Assembly (NCBI RefSeq): GCF_028209885.1
Contig: NZ_JAQLEM010000006.1
Span: 28,183-92,182 of the forward strand
DNA from: Collinsella aerofaciens
GTDB taxonomy: Bacteria > Actinomycetota > Coriobacteriia > Coriobacteriales > Coriobacteriaceae
Direction of reading: 5' to 3'
DNA length: 64,000 nt
Part shown: positions 63,924-64,000 of the stretch, one piece after another
Position numbering within the stretch: position 1 is the first letter of the stretch
How the letters are laid out: every line of letters begins with the position of its first letter
Notes under the pieces: generated by a model
The model's input: only the letters and a program-made list of their open reading frames with translations
The model's database searches: none
Told to the model about the DNA's origin: nothing
Translations under genes and position numbers: made by a program

Positions 63924-64000
63924 TGAACTGCCTCCCATTTCTTGGACATGAGAAATGGGAGGCTTTTTATGCGTGTCGACTTGAGGGTGAAGCACGACAT
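63924..64000 (+). mobile_element. Left end of an IS3-family (IS150-group-like) element
   Basis: Begins TGAACTGCCTCCC with a perfect 13-bp hairpin (GCCTCCCATTTCT / AGAAATGGGAGGC, 63930-63963), then TTTTTATG, the arrangement seen at the left end of many IS150-group elements. The ATG at 63969 opens a frame MRVDLRVKHD, a plausible start of orfA, which runs off the window. Confidence 0.65.
63969..64000 (+). CDS. Putative IS3 transposase orfA, first ten codons
   Basis: Only MRVDLRVKHD is visible. Assignment depends on the hairpin and TG end just upstream, not on the protein itself. Confidence 0.4.
   Translation, partial: MRVDLRVKHD

Overview
The window is a high-GC stretch of a Coriobacteriia-type actinobacterial chromosome. 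Gene content and style (translational housekeeping operons, a T-box on ileS, a Gram-positive Pel cluster) fit a gut Collinsella best. This is an inference from gene content; no 16S or marker search was possible. Almost all genes lie on the minus strand.

Region 1 (1-10.0 kb, minus strand except where noted): the 5' part of ileS behind a complete Ile-specific T-box leader, a plus-strand GldA-like dehydrogenase, a DUF523 protein, ftsH, a wrecked plus-strand corrinoid adenosyltransferase gene, a MATE exporter, a TrmH/SpoU methyltransferase, and folA with thyA. A plus-strand DUF134-NifX fusion at 10.1 kb has its own promoter, flanked by two copies of a palindrome.

Region 2 (11.0-26.1 kb): a long housekeeping chain read Asp23, fakA, recG, rsmD, coaD, a coiled-coil DivIVA-like gene, DUF177, rpmF, plsX, acpP, rnc, smc, ftsY, ffh, with tRNA-Asn(GTT) upstream. 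It combines fatty-acid precursor handling, SRP targeting and chromosome condensation.

Region 3 (26.3-37.9 kb): the rimP-nusA-infB-rbfA-nrnA-truB-ribF-dnaG-rpoD series, with a clear promoter and an intrinsic terminator hairpin in the rimP leader. NusA carries an unusual Cys3His tail.

Region 4 (38.2-49.4 kb): a lipoprotein, leuS, guaB, a ModE-like winged-helix protein, a degenerate Cys/Met-metabolism PLP protein, and a sucrose locus (LacI repressor, PTS EIIBC, GH32 hydrolase) with matching LacI operators.

Region 5 (49.6-60.7 kb): a tightly overlapping eight-gene Gram-positive Pel-type exopolysaccharide operon (an epimerase-like/PelD fusion, PelE-like, a DUF2194 deacetylase-like protein, PelF, PelG, then CotH, VTC-domain and DUF4956 genes). 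The cotH gene has one in-frame amber codon.

Region 6 (60.8-64 kb) is AT-richer accessory DNA: an XRE regulator with a small partner gene, two ~125-bp inverted-repeat elements, and a SIR2 defence-type gene whose 5' end has been cut off by what looks like the left end of an IS3-family element.

Several extragenic palindromes occur. The most striking are two copies (41.8 and 49.5 kb) of a hairpin element with a conserved apical module and compensatory changes in its outer stem.
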